DNA from: an uncultured Methanospirillum sp.
GTDB lineage: Archaea > Halobacteriota > Methanomicrobia > Methanomicrobiales > Methanospirillaceae
Direction of reading: 5' to 3'
Assembly: GCF_963668475.1 (NCBI RefSeq)
Contig: NZ_OY764544.1
Coordinates: 868,001-932,000, forward strand
DNA length: 64,000 bases
Part shown: one piece after another, positions 1 through 7,504 of the stretch
Layout of the letters: each line of letters begins with the position of its first letter
How positions within the stretch are numbered: position 1 is the stretch's first letter
Made by a program: the position numbers and the translations under genes
The notes under the pieces: model-generated
The model's database searches: none
The model's input: only the letters and a program-made list of their open reading frames with translations
What the model was told of the DNA's origin: nothing

Positions 1-1929
1 ACCTTCGAGATATCCACCCGGTTCAGGCATCGGTGTGATAGATTCCCAGGTTGTGTTCACAATGTCATATCTGAACGATGATGAGCTGGAACTGCCTCCA
101 AAATGATACACGTATCGGCCTGATGAAACCATAGCTGAACCATAGGCATCAAGCGGAACATCAGGAAGTGCCTCCGCTTCCGTTACGGTACAAGCTGCAT
201 TCACTGCCTCTCCGAATCCCCCATTCAGATCAGAAAGCCGATATGAAGGATTATAATAACCAAATTGTGCAGGGGATGTTCCCTGAAAGGTAAATGATAT
301 ATATTCACCAGGAGCGGTCGTTGTTCCTTTCGGAAATTCGATCCTTTCCGGCCCCATGAGGATTGTATCCCGATTTTGTGCGATCAGCGATATCGAGCGG
401 TTTGAATTCCAGGTATCAGTTCCTGCATTCTGCATGGTGATGTTACATTGAAAGGCAGTATTCGTGTGCATTATCGGTGGCATATTCATGGATCCGATTG
501 CATCGTACGGAGATACCTCCTGAAGAACTGCTGCAGAAGCGTTGATCCTGCCTCCTGCTATGCAATACCTGATTAAATTGGAATTTTTATCTGCTGCTCG
601 TAACAATGCTGCTTTTATTTGAACGTTCGAATATCCGGGATGCAGGGACTTCATCAACGCGACAACACCCGCTACCATGGGAGAAGAGAATGATGTACCA
701 TTGTCATATTTGTATGGAATATCCTGGGACGACAGATTTGTGGAATTCAGGGACGTTTGATCATGTTTCATCGGCTTCAGGAGAAGAATATGAGATCCCG
801 GAGCAGCGATAAAGATCGTGTTCTTCCCATAATTGGAGAATGATGACCTTTGATCATGGTCATCGGTGGACATGACCGGCATTACATTTGGTGAGAGGAA
901 CTGTGGCATCCGATCTACATACCCATCAACATCACTGTTTTCATTACTCGCACTCCAGGTCATGATACCGGGAAATGCTGCTATTGCATCTAACAGCGCC
1001 TGATTTCGATATGCGATCCTCCAGGAATTGGTGATAATGTCAGCATGGTGAAGAGTCGCATACTCAAAGGATTGAATCGCGGCAGATACCCAGCCACCAC
1101 CCCCGCTAGACATCTTTAATGCCATTATTTTAGCTTTCCATGCGGAACCCGTTGCTCCGATGCTGTTGTTTCCAACTGCCGCAACGATACCTGCACAGGC
1201 GGTTCCATGGCCATCATAATCCATGACGTCAGTATTGTTATCATAGAAATTGTACCCATGAAGACCGGTGACCGGATCTGTCCAGATATTATCTTTCAGG
1301 TCAGGGTGAAGATAATCAACACCACTATCAACAACAGCAACGACGACATCAGAGCCCGTTGTTACATTCCAGGCTCCTTCTGCGTGAATGTCCGCTCCCG
1401 GGGTTCCGCCATACTGCCCGGTATTTTTCAAGTTCCATTGAAGCGGATAGAGCGGATCAGAGGGCACTCGGGTGGTATTCACCGCTGAAGAGGTTGGAAT
1501 ACTGGCAGGTGGTGCATCATCAGGATGGATCAGATTATCAGGCTGTGCATAGAGCACAGACGGTTGATTCTGATACCAGGTAACTGCATCCTGAACCTTC
1601 ATGCTATCAGGGATTTTTACCAGTTGAAGACCTGGGACAAAGTTAGGGGAGGAGGAGTAGACTGCCTGTGCCCCAATGGATGCATGAATTGCTTCCACCT
1701 GATCGACAGAGGCGAGAACATGAGACAGATTATGTGCTTCTGGCGTATTGAATCTGACAAGAATCTGATGTGGGGCGTACTGGGTTTGAGAATTGTAGAG
1801 TGAAGTATTATCAGAGAATTCATGCTCACTAGTGAATGATACATTCTCTTCCTGATATGCTGTGGAGATCTGAAATAGCAAAATAATAAGAATAATACCC
1901 CATACGAATGATATGAACCTGACCGCCAT
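1..1929 (-). CDS. secreted subtilisin-like (S8) serine protease, 3' end outside window
   Basis: Peptidase family S8 endoprotease, predicted to be exported. The reading frame runs open from an ATG at 1929 to the window edge, giving about 643 residues. Residues 1-25 form a hydrophobic signal peptide. A propeptide-like region follows to about residue 150. The catalytic triad is visible: Asp201 in AVVDSGVD, His241 in DGHGTACAG and Ser413 in NGTSFSSPMVAG. After the protease domain comes a beta-rich segment, and the last 50 residues (YVYHFGG) look like the start of a Kelch-type propeller. The start follows GGAAGGATCA and lies about 40 bases below a TATA box. The family is certain from the triad; the substrate is unknown. 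Confidence 0.92.
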   Translation of the reverse strand, partial: MAVRFISFVWGIILIILLFQISTAYQEENVSFTSEHEFSDNTSLYNSQTQYAPHQILVRFNTPEAHNLSHVLASVDQVEAIHASIGAQAVYSSSPNFVPGLQLVKIPDSMKVQDAVTWYQNQPSVLYAQPDNLIHPDDAPPASIPTSSAVNTTRVPSDPLYPLQWNLKNTGQYGGTPGADIHAEGAWNVTTGSDVVVAVVDSGVDYLHPDLKDNIWTDPVTGLHGYNFYDNNTDVMDYDGHGTACAGIVAAVGNNSIGATGSAWKAKIMALKMSSGGGGWVSAAIQSFEYATLHHADIITNSWRIAYRNQALLDAIAAFPGIMTWSASNENSDVDGYVDRMPQFLSPNVMPVMSTDDHDQRSSFSNYGKNTIFIAAPGSHILLLKPMKHDQTSLNSTNLSSQDIPYKYDNGTSFSSPMVAGVVALMKSLHPGYSNVQIKAALLRAADKNSNLIRYCIAGGRINASAAVLQEVSPYDAIGSMNMPPIMHTNTAFQCNITMQNAGTDTWNSNRSISLIAQNRDTILMGPERIEFPKGTTTAPGEYISFTFQGTSPAQFGYYNPSYRLSDLNGGFGEAVNAACTVTEAEALPDVPLDAYGSAMVSSGRYVYHFGGSSSSSSFRYDIVNTTWESITPMPEPGGYLEG

Positions 1930-2393
1930 TATGTGATCCTTCCGTATACCCTAATTGTATTTCATATTTATAAGCCATATGATTTTATCTACCAACTATT
2001 ATTTTTCAGTACATTCGATGGTTTCACAATCAGATTGGATTATTCATCTCCTGCCATCGATATGACTCTAGTAATTATTGAAAGAGAGATGCAAATCCCA
2101 TTTCCTTATTACCTGTATGTACGAAAAATGTGTTTACCGTAGGCTATCCAGGCATCAAGGTGGAATTATAGACAGACAGGATAAGAGAACTGGTGGGAAT
2201 CGATGCTCTGTTCAGATCTTGTACACATCAGACAATGATATCCTGCAGGTTCAGGGATTCCATCGACATATACGCTGGACATGATCTATTTTCTCCTCAG
2301 GGATATAGAATTCTGGAACTCAATTCATTATCCACAGAAGGTAAGGGAGAAGATCTCCAGTAAAAATGAACGAACATCTGATCGGATCTGCAT
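1930..2393. other. intergenic region, no gene seen
   Basis: 464 bases between the protease start and the ArsR gene end. Apart from the protease promoter near its left end I see no convincing gene; the short open frames here have no ribosome site or family resemblance. Confidence 0.5.
1962..1976 (-). promoter_or_regulatory. TATA box for the S8 protease gene
   Basis: On the minus strand CTTATAAATA lies at about 1966-1975, about 41 bases before the ATG at 1929. An archaeal start site about 25 bases downstream would leave a short leader that contains GGAAGGATCA, a good Shine-Dalgarno sequence. Confidence 0.55.
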
Positions 2394-2729
2394 TCATACC
2401 CAGATCTGAATACACCGTCTCCCGGTCGGGGTGATTGAGTAGATAAGAAACGGTCCATTCTGTTCTTTTTCTATCAGACCTGCAGAATTTAGGGCTTTGA
2501 GATGATATGACAACTTCGAATCTGCAATATCGATCACCTCTTTGATGACACAGACACACAGCGGCTGGGTACTCAGCAGATAGAGAATTTTGAGTCTCGT
2601 CGAATCCGCTAGTGCTGTGAATACTTTCGATTTCCGGATGAGTTCATCGTAAGGTGGGAGGTATTGATGGAGCCCCTCTACTCCCCCAATCTGATATAAC
2701 GACTCCTCAATAGATTCAGGCAGTGCCAT
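2394..2729 (-). CDS. ArsR/SmtB-family winged-helix repressor
   Basis: Small metal- or metalloid-responsive transcription repressor. The 111-residue protein has the ArsR core: a helix rich in hydrophobics with FTALADSTRLKILYLLS, then a LCVCVIKE segment at the place where ArsR/CadC sensors carry their ELCVCDL metal site, then the recognition helix SKLSYHLKAL and a beta wing. The two cysteines of LCVC support thiophilic metal or arsenite sensing, by analogy with ArsR. I chose the ATG at 2729 (after GGATGA) over the GTG two codons upstream. A palindrome covers its promoter, suggesting autoregulation. It probably also controls the divergent permease module about 1.7 kb away, which carries an ArsR-like operator. 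Confidence 0.88.
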   Translation of the reverse strand: MALPESIEESLYQIGGVEGLHQYLPPYDELIRKSKVFTALADSTRLKILYLLSTQPLCVCVIKEVIDIADSKLSYHLKALNSAGLIEKEQNGPFLIYSITPTGRRCIQIWV

Positions 2730-2779
2730 ATTCACTCATCCCTTATCTTGATCTGATTCACATCCTATGAAATAGATGG

Positions 2780-2812
2780 ATCATACATCTCATCATATGA
2801 TACATAAAATCC
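2780..2812 (-). promoter_or_regulatory. promoter and palindromic operator upstream of arsR-like gene
   Basis: ATCATATGAT at 2792-2801 is a perfect 10-base palindrome, with a related ATCATA at about 2780-2785. A TATA-like ATTTTATGTAT on the minus strand overlaps its edge. The position, 65-80 bases before the repressor start, fits an autoregulatory operator. This is inference from symmetry and position. Confidence 0.4.
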
Positions 2813-2873
2813 AACATTCTCTTTGATAGTTACAGATGCAGTGTGTGAGGCTAAATTCTCATACACACTGATA

Positions 2874-3686
2874 TCACAGTTTTTTCCCGGTAACCAGGAA
2901 AAAGGTCAGGGAACTGAAGAACTGACCCTTGGAGTCAGCATTGGAGAGTTGATTCTCCCATCGCTCTATTTCAGACTGGTTCACGATTCCCTTTTTTACA
3001 GCCAGAGAGAACGTGGTGTCAAGATCAAATATCCTCCTTGCCAGAGCAAGATCTGTTAAGGTAAGGGTGTATGAGTTAACATCAATACTCTCCAGGCCGG
3101 CGTCTGTAAATGCCGCATATAATACCCGTCCGACCTGGCCGGATGGAATATTATCACACCAGAAGTTCATCACTTTTCTGCAGATCTCACGCTCTCCAGG
3201 CCAGAGTGTATAGGTTCCCCAGTCAGGCTCAAAGATAACAACAGTTCCTGAAGATCTGGTTACCCGGACTATCTCCTTAAGAGCGACAAAGGGATCGCAT
3301 GTATGCTGGATAACCCGGTCTGACCGGACCGCATGAAATGTGGCATCTGGAAATGCGAGGTGAAGACCGTCACAGAGAAGAAACCCTGGAGAACAGCCAA
3401 GAGCCTCTGTATTTTTCCGTGCTGCATTGAGCATGGTTGAACTGATATCGATGCCAACTGCGGTACCTGAAGTGCCAACACATTCAGCGAGTTTCTGGAG
3501 ATCTATTCCGTTACCGCATCCGATCTCAAGTACCGAATCACCGGGAGAGAGGGCAAGGTTCTGGTAACTCTGGGCCTTACACTCCTGGAAAAATGGAATA
3601 GAATGAATAAGATCAAGATATTGAACAAATGAGCCTGCATCACTGGTCTTGTCAACCTGTGCAAACCCTGAAGCAAATGAATCCAT
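2874..3686 (-). CDS. SAM-dependent class I methyltransferase
   Basis: Rossmann-fold methyltransferase of the UbiE/Methyltransf_11 type, about 270 residues. The SAM-binding motif I is VLEIGCGNGIDLQKLA near residue 55, followed by an acidic loop at VGIDIS and a motif DGLHLAFPDATFHAVRSDRV typical of this class. The C-terminal half (EPDWGTYTLWPG) resembles the methyltransferases that act on small molecules. The substrate cannot be read from the sequence; arsenite is conceivable because an ArsR gene and a permease are nearby, but the conserved cysteines of ArsM are not evident. An ATG at 3686 or a GTG at 3695 could be the start. It follows the DGC gene by about 55 bases on the same strand. Confidence 0.82.
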   Translation of the reverse strand: MDSFASGFAQVDKTSDAGSFVQYLDLIHSIPFFQECKAQSYQNLALSPGDSVLEIGCGNGIDLQKLAECVGTSGTAVGIDISSTMLNAARKNTEALGCSPGFLLCDGLHLAFPDATFHAVRSDRVIQHTCDPFVALKEIVRVTRSSGTVVIFEPDWGTYTLWPGEREICRKVMNFWCDNIPSGQVGRVLYAAFTDAGLESIDVNSYTLTLTDLALARRIFDLDTTFSLAVKKGIVNQSEIERWENQLSNADSKGQFFSSLTFFLVTGKKL

Positions 3687-3748
3687 GTATTTCACTACGT
3701 TTTGAGATTATACTTTGACTGTAACGCTATTTCTGTATGGTGGAGCTT

Positions 3749-4105
3749 TCATTCTGGGCATGTGCGAGGAGATATCATATCCGCAAACCTGTCTATCTCA
3801 TCAAACCTGACCTCTGCCCTGACATCACGGACAACTCCAAGATCAGTAGCAATCACGGTCTTTTCATATGCGATACCTACTTTTTCGAGTTCTTTACACG
3901 CACATCGATCGCTGCATCCGACAATAGCCCATACTCTCTCATCTGGTGATATCGGCCGGTTCATCTTTCCTTTTACGACCTTTACCCAGCGATACATTCC
4001 CGGAGATCTCCGGAGGAGTTGCATGGCAGCCTGTGTTGTTAATTGCCCGACATTACACACACCAGAACAGGTTGCAAGAATGATCGGGCCTGATTGTTCA
4101 CTCAT
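3749..4105 (-). CDS. DGC-type putative zinc-binding protein
   Basis: 118-residue cysteine-rich protein of the family often named putative zinc-binding protein (DGC domain, Pfam PF08859). Visible landmarks are ATCSGVCNVGQLTTQAA near the N-terminus and IVGCSDRCACKELEKVG in the middle, matching the CGG-N-GQ and IDGCDKACARK landmarks of the protein at 6016-6462. Here the eponymous D-G-C is V-G-C, so it is a diverged paralogue. The start follows GGTGAGGT. It sits between a small membrane protein and the methyltransferase on one strand, divergent from an operon carrying its paralogue. Function is unknown; family members cluster with redox and metal genes. Confidence 0.78.
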   Translation of the reverse strand: MSEQSGPIILATCSGVCNVGQLTTQAAMQLLRRSPGMYRWVKVVKGKMNRPISPDERVWAIVGCSDRCACKELEKVGIAYEKTVIATDLGVVRDVRAEVRFDEIDRFADMISPRTCPE

Positions 4106-4130
4106 ATTACATACCTCACCGTATCTCCGG

Positions 4131-4313
4131 TCATGAGTCCCGGTCCTTTATCCATGAGCAGTCAGCCACATGGCAGATCCGACATCCACACATGGCACCG
4201 TTCCTTCGCATACAGAACCTCATCATACAAAAGCAGATCGTCATCATAAGTATGAACATAACCAGAATAATCAGGATTCCATACACCACATGAGACCCGA
4301 ATAATACGACCAT
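4131..4313 (-). CDS. small cysteine- and methionine-rich membrane protein
   Basis: A 60-residue frame with one strong transmembrane helix (residues 9-33, GILIILVMFILMMTICFCMM) and then a basic tail carrying CGCRICHVADC. Five cysteines in the tail and methionines in the helix would suit binding of soft metals, but this is inference. It would be the first gene of the operon with the DGC protein (26 bases downstream) and lies directly at the divergent promoter region. No ribosome site is obvious, so translation may be leaderless. I do not recognise a family. Confidence 0.5.
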   Translation of the reverse strand: MVVLFGSHVVYGILIILVMFILMMTICFCMMRFCMRRNGAMCGCRICHVADCSWIKDRDS

Positions 4314-4384
4314 GTCATATCATGTATTCTGATGAGAAAATAACCTAGATGTCCGAATTCAGATTTGTATGAAAACGATCTATC

Positions 4385-4446
4385 TTTCAACATTTTTAAA
4401 ATCAATATTTTTTTATAGTCACACATCGATTCAATAAATGTTGAAA
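4385..4446. promoter_or_regulatory. divergent promoter with ArsR-like operator
   Basis: TTTCAACATTT at 4385-4395 and AAATGTTGAAA at 4436-4446 are perfect 11-base inverted copies. The right copy is part of TTCAA-N6-TTGAA (4430-4445), the symmetry used by many ArsR/SmtB repressors. A TATA-like TTTTTTATAG (4408-4417) lies between the two arms, reading toward the permease operon. The arrangement suggests repressor binding across both divergent promoters. Confidence 0.5.
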
Positions 4447-4471
4447 TGCTTATGGCGATGGATGTGTGACA

Positions 4472-4729
4472 ATGAATCGCAATATTCCATTGTGCCAGGC
4501 AGACGCAGTCAGGAAGGTCCGGATGATTGAGGTCAACGGCGTGGCGACCGGGATCAACATGCTGGATGAGATCATCGCAGAAGTCAAAGCGATGAATATC
4601 TCAAAGGACACGGATCTTCGTGATGTACTACTCAAAAGAGTCAGGTCCTGTAATTACATCCCGAATGGCGCTGAAGACACTTATGCCAGGGCATTAGTTA
4701 CACATTATCGTCAATCAAAAGAGAGCTGA
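4472..4729 (+). CDS. small conserved protein with NYIP motif
   Basis: 85-87 residues, of unknown function. It aligns over most of its length with the protein at 48629-48910: both share G-x-TGIN near residue 27, a leucine/isoleucine helix, and a VRSCNYIPNGAEDTYARAL stretch (NYIP-x-x-x-E-x-YA). The copy at 48 kb has an N-terminal CxxC zinc knuckle which is absent here. The start may be ATG 4472 or GTG 4466. It is the first gene of the permease operon, 13 bases before the permease start. Two copies in redox or metal operons suggest a partner role in such operons, but no activity is known to me. Confidence 0.75.
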   Translation: MNRNIPLCQADAVRKVRMIEVNGVATGINMLDEIIAEVKAMNISKDTDLRDVLLKRVRSCNYIPNGAEDTYARALVTHYRQSKES

Positions 4730-4741
4730 AGGAGGGAGAAT

Positions 4742-5714
4742 ATGGTATTTGAGATTGTGCAAACTGCTGCAGACTGGATTGTATATACACCCCTTGGACT
4801 GAGTCCACAGAGTCAGGCAGGAAGTGCACTGAACTTCTTCATCTACGACACGGTGAAGATCTTCATTCTGCTTCTCGTGATCGTGTATGTGGTCACGTTT
4901 ATCAGGTCGTTCTTCTCTCCTGAGAAGACCCGGGCGGCTTGCAGAGCGGAAGGGTTCTACCTTCATAGGCCATATCCTGGCCGCTCTGCTTGGAATCATC
5001 ACCCCATTCTGCTCGTGCTCTGCTGTGCCCCTCTTTATCGGATTTGTAGAAGCAGGTATCCCACTCGGAGTCACGTTCACGTATCTGATTGCTGCTCCAA
5101 TGGTGAATGAGGTCGCCCTGGTGATGCTGTATGGGTTATTTGGATGGCAGATTGCTGCTACATACATCATTTCCGGTGAGGTGATCGCGATCGTTGCAGG
5201 TCTTGTTATCGGAAGGCTGAAACTCGAACGGTTTGTTGAGGAGTATGTCTACCAGATCAAGGTAAAAGGGAGCCGGGTCGCATCATACAGCCCTACGTAC
5301 CCGGAGCGGGCCAGAGAGACATTGTCAGATACTGCTCTGATCATCAAAAAGATCTGGCTCTTTGTGGTGATTGGTATTGGTATCGGGGCACTGATGCATG
5401 GATGGATCCCTGCCGATGCTCTTGCCGAGTATGCAGGAAGAGATAACCCGTTCGCAGTTATTATTGCGGTTATCATTGGTATTCCGCTATACAGTAACGC
5501 TGCAGGTGTCATACCACTGGTATCAGAACTTACCCGTGCTGGAGTTGCAATGGGGACTGCTCTTGCATTCATGATGGCAGTAACCGCCCTCTCAATTCCG
5601 GAGATGATTCTCCTCAGAAAGGTGCTTAAACCCAGGCTTCTGGCGGTTTTTATTGGAGTCGTCGGAACAGGAATTGTCTGTACCGGGTATCTGTTCAACT
5701 GGCTGATGGGATGA
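4742..5714 (+). pseudogene. DUF318/COG0701 permease (ArsP/YraQ-like), +1 frameshift
   Basis: Polytopic membrane permease of the family that includes ArsP and YraQ. The N-terminal part (4742 to about 4930, ending FFSPEKTR) is in one frame, the rest (LAERKG, then GIITPFCSCSAVPLFIGFVE) in another. One extra base between about 4925 and 4960, most simply in the GGG at 4932-4934, restores KTRRLAERKG and a full protein of about 323 residues. The family signature TPFCSCSAVPLF and the second half APMVNEVAL, GIPLYSNAAGVIPL are intact. The rest of the gene shows no other lesion, so this is either a very recent mutation or a sequencing error. It lies in an operon with thioredoxin-like and DGC proteins; the substrate could be an organo-metalloid or a thiol-bound metal. 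Confidence 0.8.
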
Positions 5715-5779
5715 TATTCAAGCACGACTTCGCAGAACGATGAATAATATGGTAATTATCAGTACAAATCAGGTGAAGT

Positions 5780-6016
5780 ATGAAGATTGAAATTTTGGGA
5801 TCAGGTTATGCAAAGTGCTCATGTCTCTATGACAACACGGTTGAGGCTGTGAAGAAGGCAGGAGTTCAGGCTGAAATTGTGAAAGTTGATGATTTAGGTG
5901 AAATTGTTGGAAGAGGAGTATTAATGACGCCGTCTTTGTTTATCGATGGAAAAGAACGCGTATCAGGGAGGGTTCCGACTGTGAATGAGATCATAGGGAT
6001 CCTCGGTGGTGCATAA
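5780..6016 (+). CDS. thioredoxin-like small redox protein, CxC variant
   Basis: 78-residue thioredoxin-fold protein of the redox-active disulfide protein 2 (MtH895-like) family: beta strand MKIEILGSG, an active-site loop, helix, KVDDLGEIVGRGVLMTPSLF with the cis-proline TP, and IDGKERVSGRVPT. In this family the loop is normally C-P-x-C; here it reads GYAKCSCLYDN, so the first cysteine is Tyr and the pair is spaced C-x-C. It lies 65 bases after the permease and overlaps the next start by one base (ATAATGG), so translation of the two is coupled. It likely passes electrons or a metal to the permease or the DGC protein, an inference from neighbours. Confidence 0.85.
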   Translation: MKIEILGSGYAKCSCLYDNTVEAVKKAGVQAEIVKVDDLGEIVGRGVLMTPSLFIDGKERVSGRVPTVNEIIGILGGA

Positions 6017-6462
6017 TGGCTGAGCAGCCGTTGTGCAGTTGTGCCGGAGGAGATGCCAGCCGTATCATCTTTCCATGTGGTGGCCAGGCTAATACTGGTC
6101 AGATATCAAATCAGGTTGCAATTCAGCTTGAAGAAGAAGGATATGGAAAGTTTTCGTGCACAACACTTCTCATCTCCTCAGAGGATCTGGTGAAGAAGGC
6201 TGCATCAATGGACGCGGTTATTGCCATCGACGGATGTGACAAAGCCTGCGCCAGGAAGATAGCGGAAAAGGTTGGTGTGCCGGTCTATCAGCATCTTCTG
6301 ATCCCTAACCTCGGGGTAGAGAAGAAGACGGGAGATCGGTCTTTTACACAGGAAGAGGTTGAGTCGATCGTATCAGCGGCCTGGAAAGGAGAAGGGATCC
6401 TTTCTGCCTCTCAAAAAGGAAGTACCTGCTCATTTCAGGGCTGCCGGTGTACCAGAGAGTGA
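6016..6462 (+). CDS. DGC-domain putative zinc-binding protein
   Basis: 148 residues. Motifs are PCGGQANTGQISNQVA near residue 20 and AIDGCDKACARKIAEKVGV near residue 74, which give the DGC family (PF08859) its name. The C-terminal tail adds a separate cysteine cluster, CSFQGCRCTRE, and the N-terminus has LCSCAGG, so ten or so cysteines are present. Last gene of the permease operon, coupled to the thioredoxin-like gene. It is the paralogue of the divergent gene at 3749-4105. Function unknown; metal or persulfide binding is the usual guess. Confidence 0.85.
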   Translation: MAEQPLCSCAGGDASRIIFPCGGQANTGQISNQVAIQLEEEGYGKFSCTTLLISSEDLVKKAASMDAVIAIDGCDKACARKIAEKVGVPVYQHLLIPNLGVEKKTGDRSFTQEEVESIVSAAWKGEGILSASQKGSTCSFQGCRCTRE

Positions 6463-6680
6463 TCATACCTAATTTTTTGAACTGCTCTTGATGCTACAAT
6501 AGCAGGAACTATTAGGCCTAAATCAAAGGGTTTGCCACAAATGGGAACAAACCCGATTATTACCTCTTTTTGCATCATCCCATACCAAAGAAGAAGTCAG
6601 TTAAAGAATTAGGGAGAATTCATACCGCTTCGTGTAATCAGACTTTTAGTTTCATCAATGAATGATGTGAGGCAACCCAG

Positions 6681-7373
6681 ATGAAAAAATCATTACGTTC
6701 AATCATCAGTGATTCACTACAAACAAAACAACAGAGAATCGGGCGGTATTGTATGCTTACTGCAGGGCTGATTCTAATCGCAGTTCTCTGTGTATCTCCC
6801 ACAATGGCTGATCCCAACCAGACCATTACTCTGAATCCAATCGGTGACCATACAAGTGGTGAGAAGATCAATATCACTGGAACAACATCTATTGAAAAGT
6901 GTAAACAGATCGGAGTAGAGATCATATCCAAAAGTCTCTGGGATTCAGTGTGTACATTTGCAAAAGAAGGTACCGGAAGAGTGGTGTTCAATCCGGTTGC
7001 AATCACTGCAGAAAACATTCATCCGACCGGTATCAACCTTGTAAGATTCAATGCTGATGGGACCCAGTCACAACAGAATTTCGATATTCCAAAGAATCAC
7101 GTACTTGTCACCGGGCCGGTTGTGAAGAACGGCCAGAAGGATAAGACCTGGAATGTGGTTGTTGAGAAGGGTGATGACGGTAAACCACTCAGTCCGGGTA
7201 CATATCATGTAAACATCTGGGATGCAACAAACCAGAAAGAGAACAGCGATAACCCGTTACCAAACGGATGGGACATCGCTAATCAGAAGATCTATCCAAG
7301 CACCCCCCGGGTCAACATCTGGGATCCGGCAAACCAGAAAGATGTTCAGTATGCTGACCTCATTATCAAGTGA
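6681..7373 (+). CDS. exported protein with an S-layer-type beta domain
   Basis: 230 residues. A long basic N-terminus leads to a hydrophobic helix at residues 24-42 (AGLILIAVLCVSPTMA), a signal peptide or anchor. The mature part begins with TITLNPIGDHTSGEKINITG, which matches VTINPIGEQKVGSKFEIAG in the last beta domain of the S-layer protein at 60921-63599. The domain continues to the end and has two WD-x-x-NQK repeats (NIWDATNQK, NIWDPANQK). No PGF-type anchor is present. It is monocistronic, with GTGAGG about 10 bases before the ATG. I infer a cell-surface protein that sits on or within the S-layer. Confidence 0.7.
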   Translation: MKKSLRSIISDSLQTKQQRIGRYCMLTAGLILIAVLCVSPTMADPNQTITLNPIGDHTSGEKINITGTTSIEKCKQIGVEIISKSLWDSVCTFAKEGTGRVVFNPVAITAENIHPTGINLVRFNADGTQSQQNFDIPKNHVLVTGPVVKNGQKDKTWNVVVEKGDDGKPLSPGTYHVNIWDATNQKENSDNPLPNGWDIANQKIYPSTPRVNIWDPANQKDVQYADLIIK

Positions 7374-7504
7374 TAGGCACAGGTACCTATTCAGATAGAA
7401 ATATCTGGTAAAAATCTCGAATAATCTCTTTTTTTCAGGTCAAACGAGATCATACGTTGATGTTGACGATCGGAGGTTAAAATGATTTTTTTACGCAAAA
7501 AAAG

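Noticed and set aside
2874..3686. Annotation of the methyltransferase as arsenite methyltransferase from the nearby ArsR.
   Set aside because: The conserved cysteine set of ArsM is not visible and the gene is closest to a DGC protein gene; only the general class is supported.
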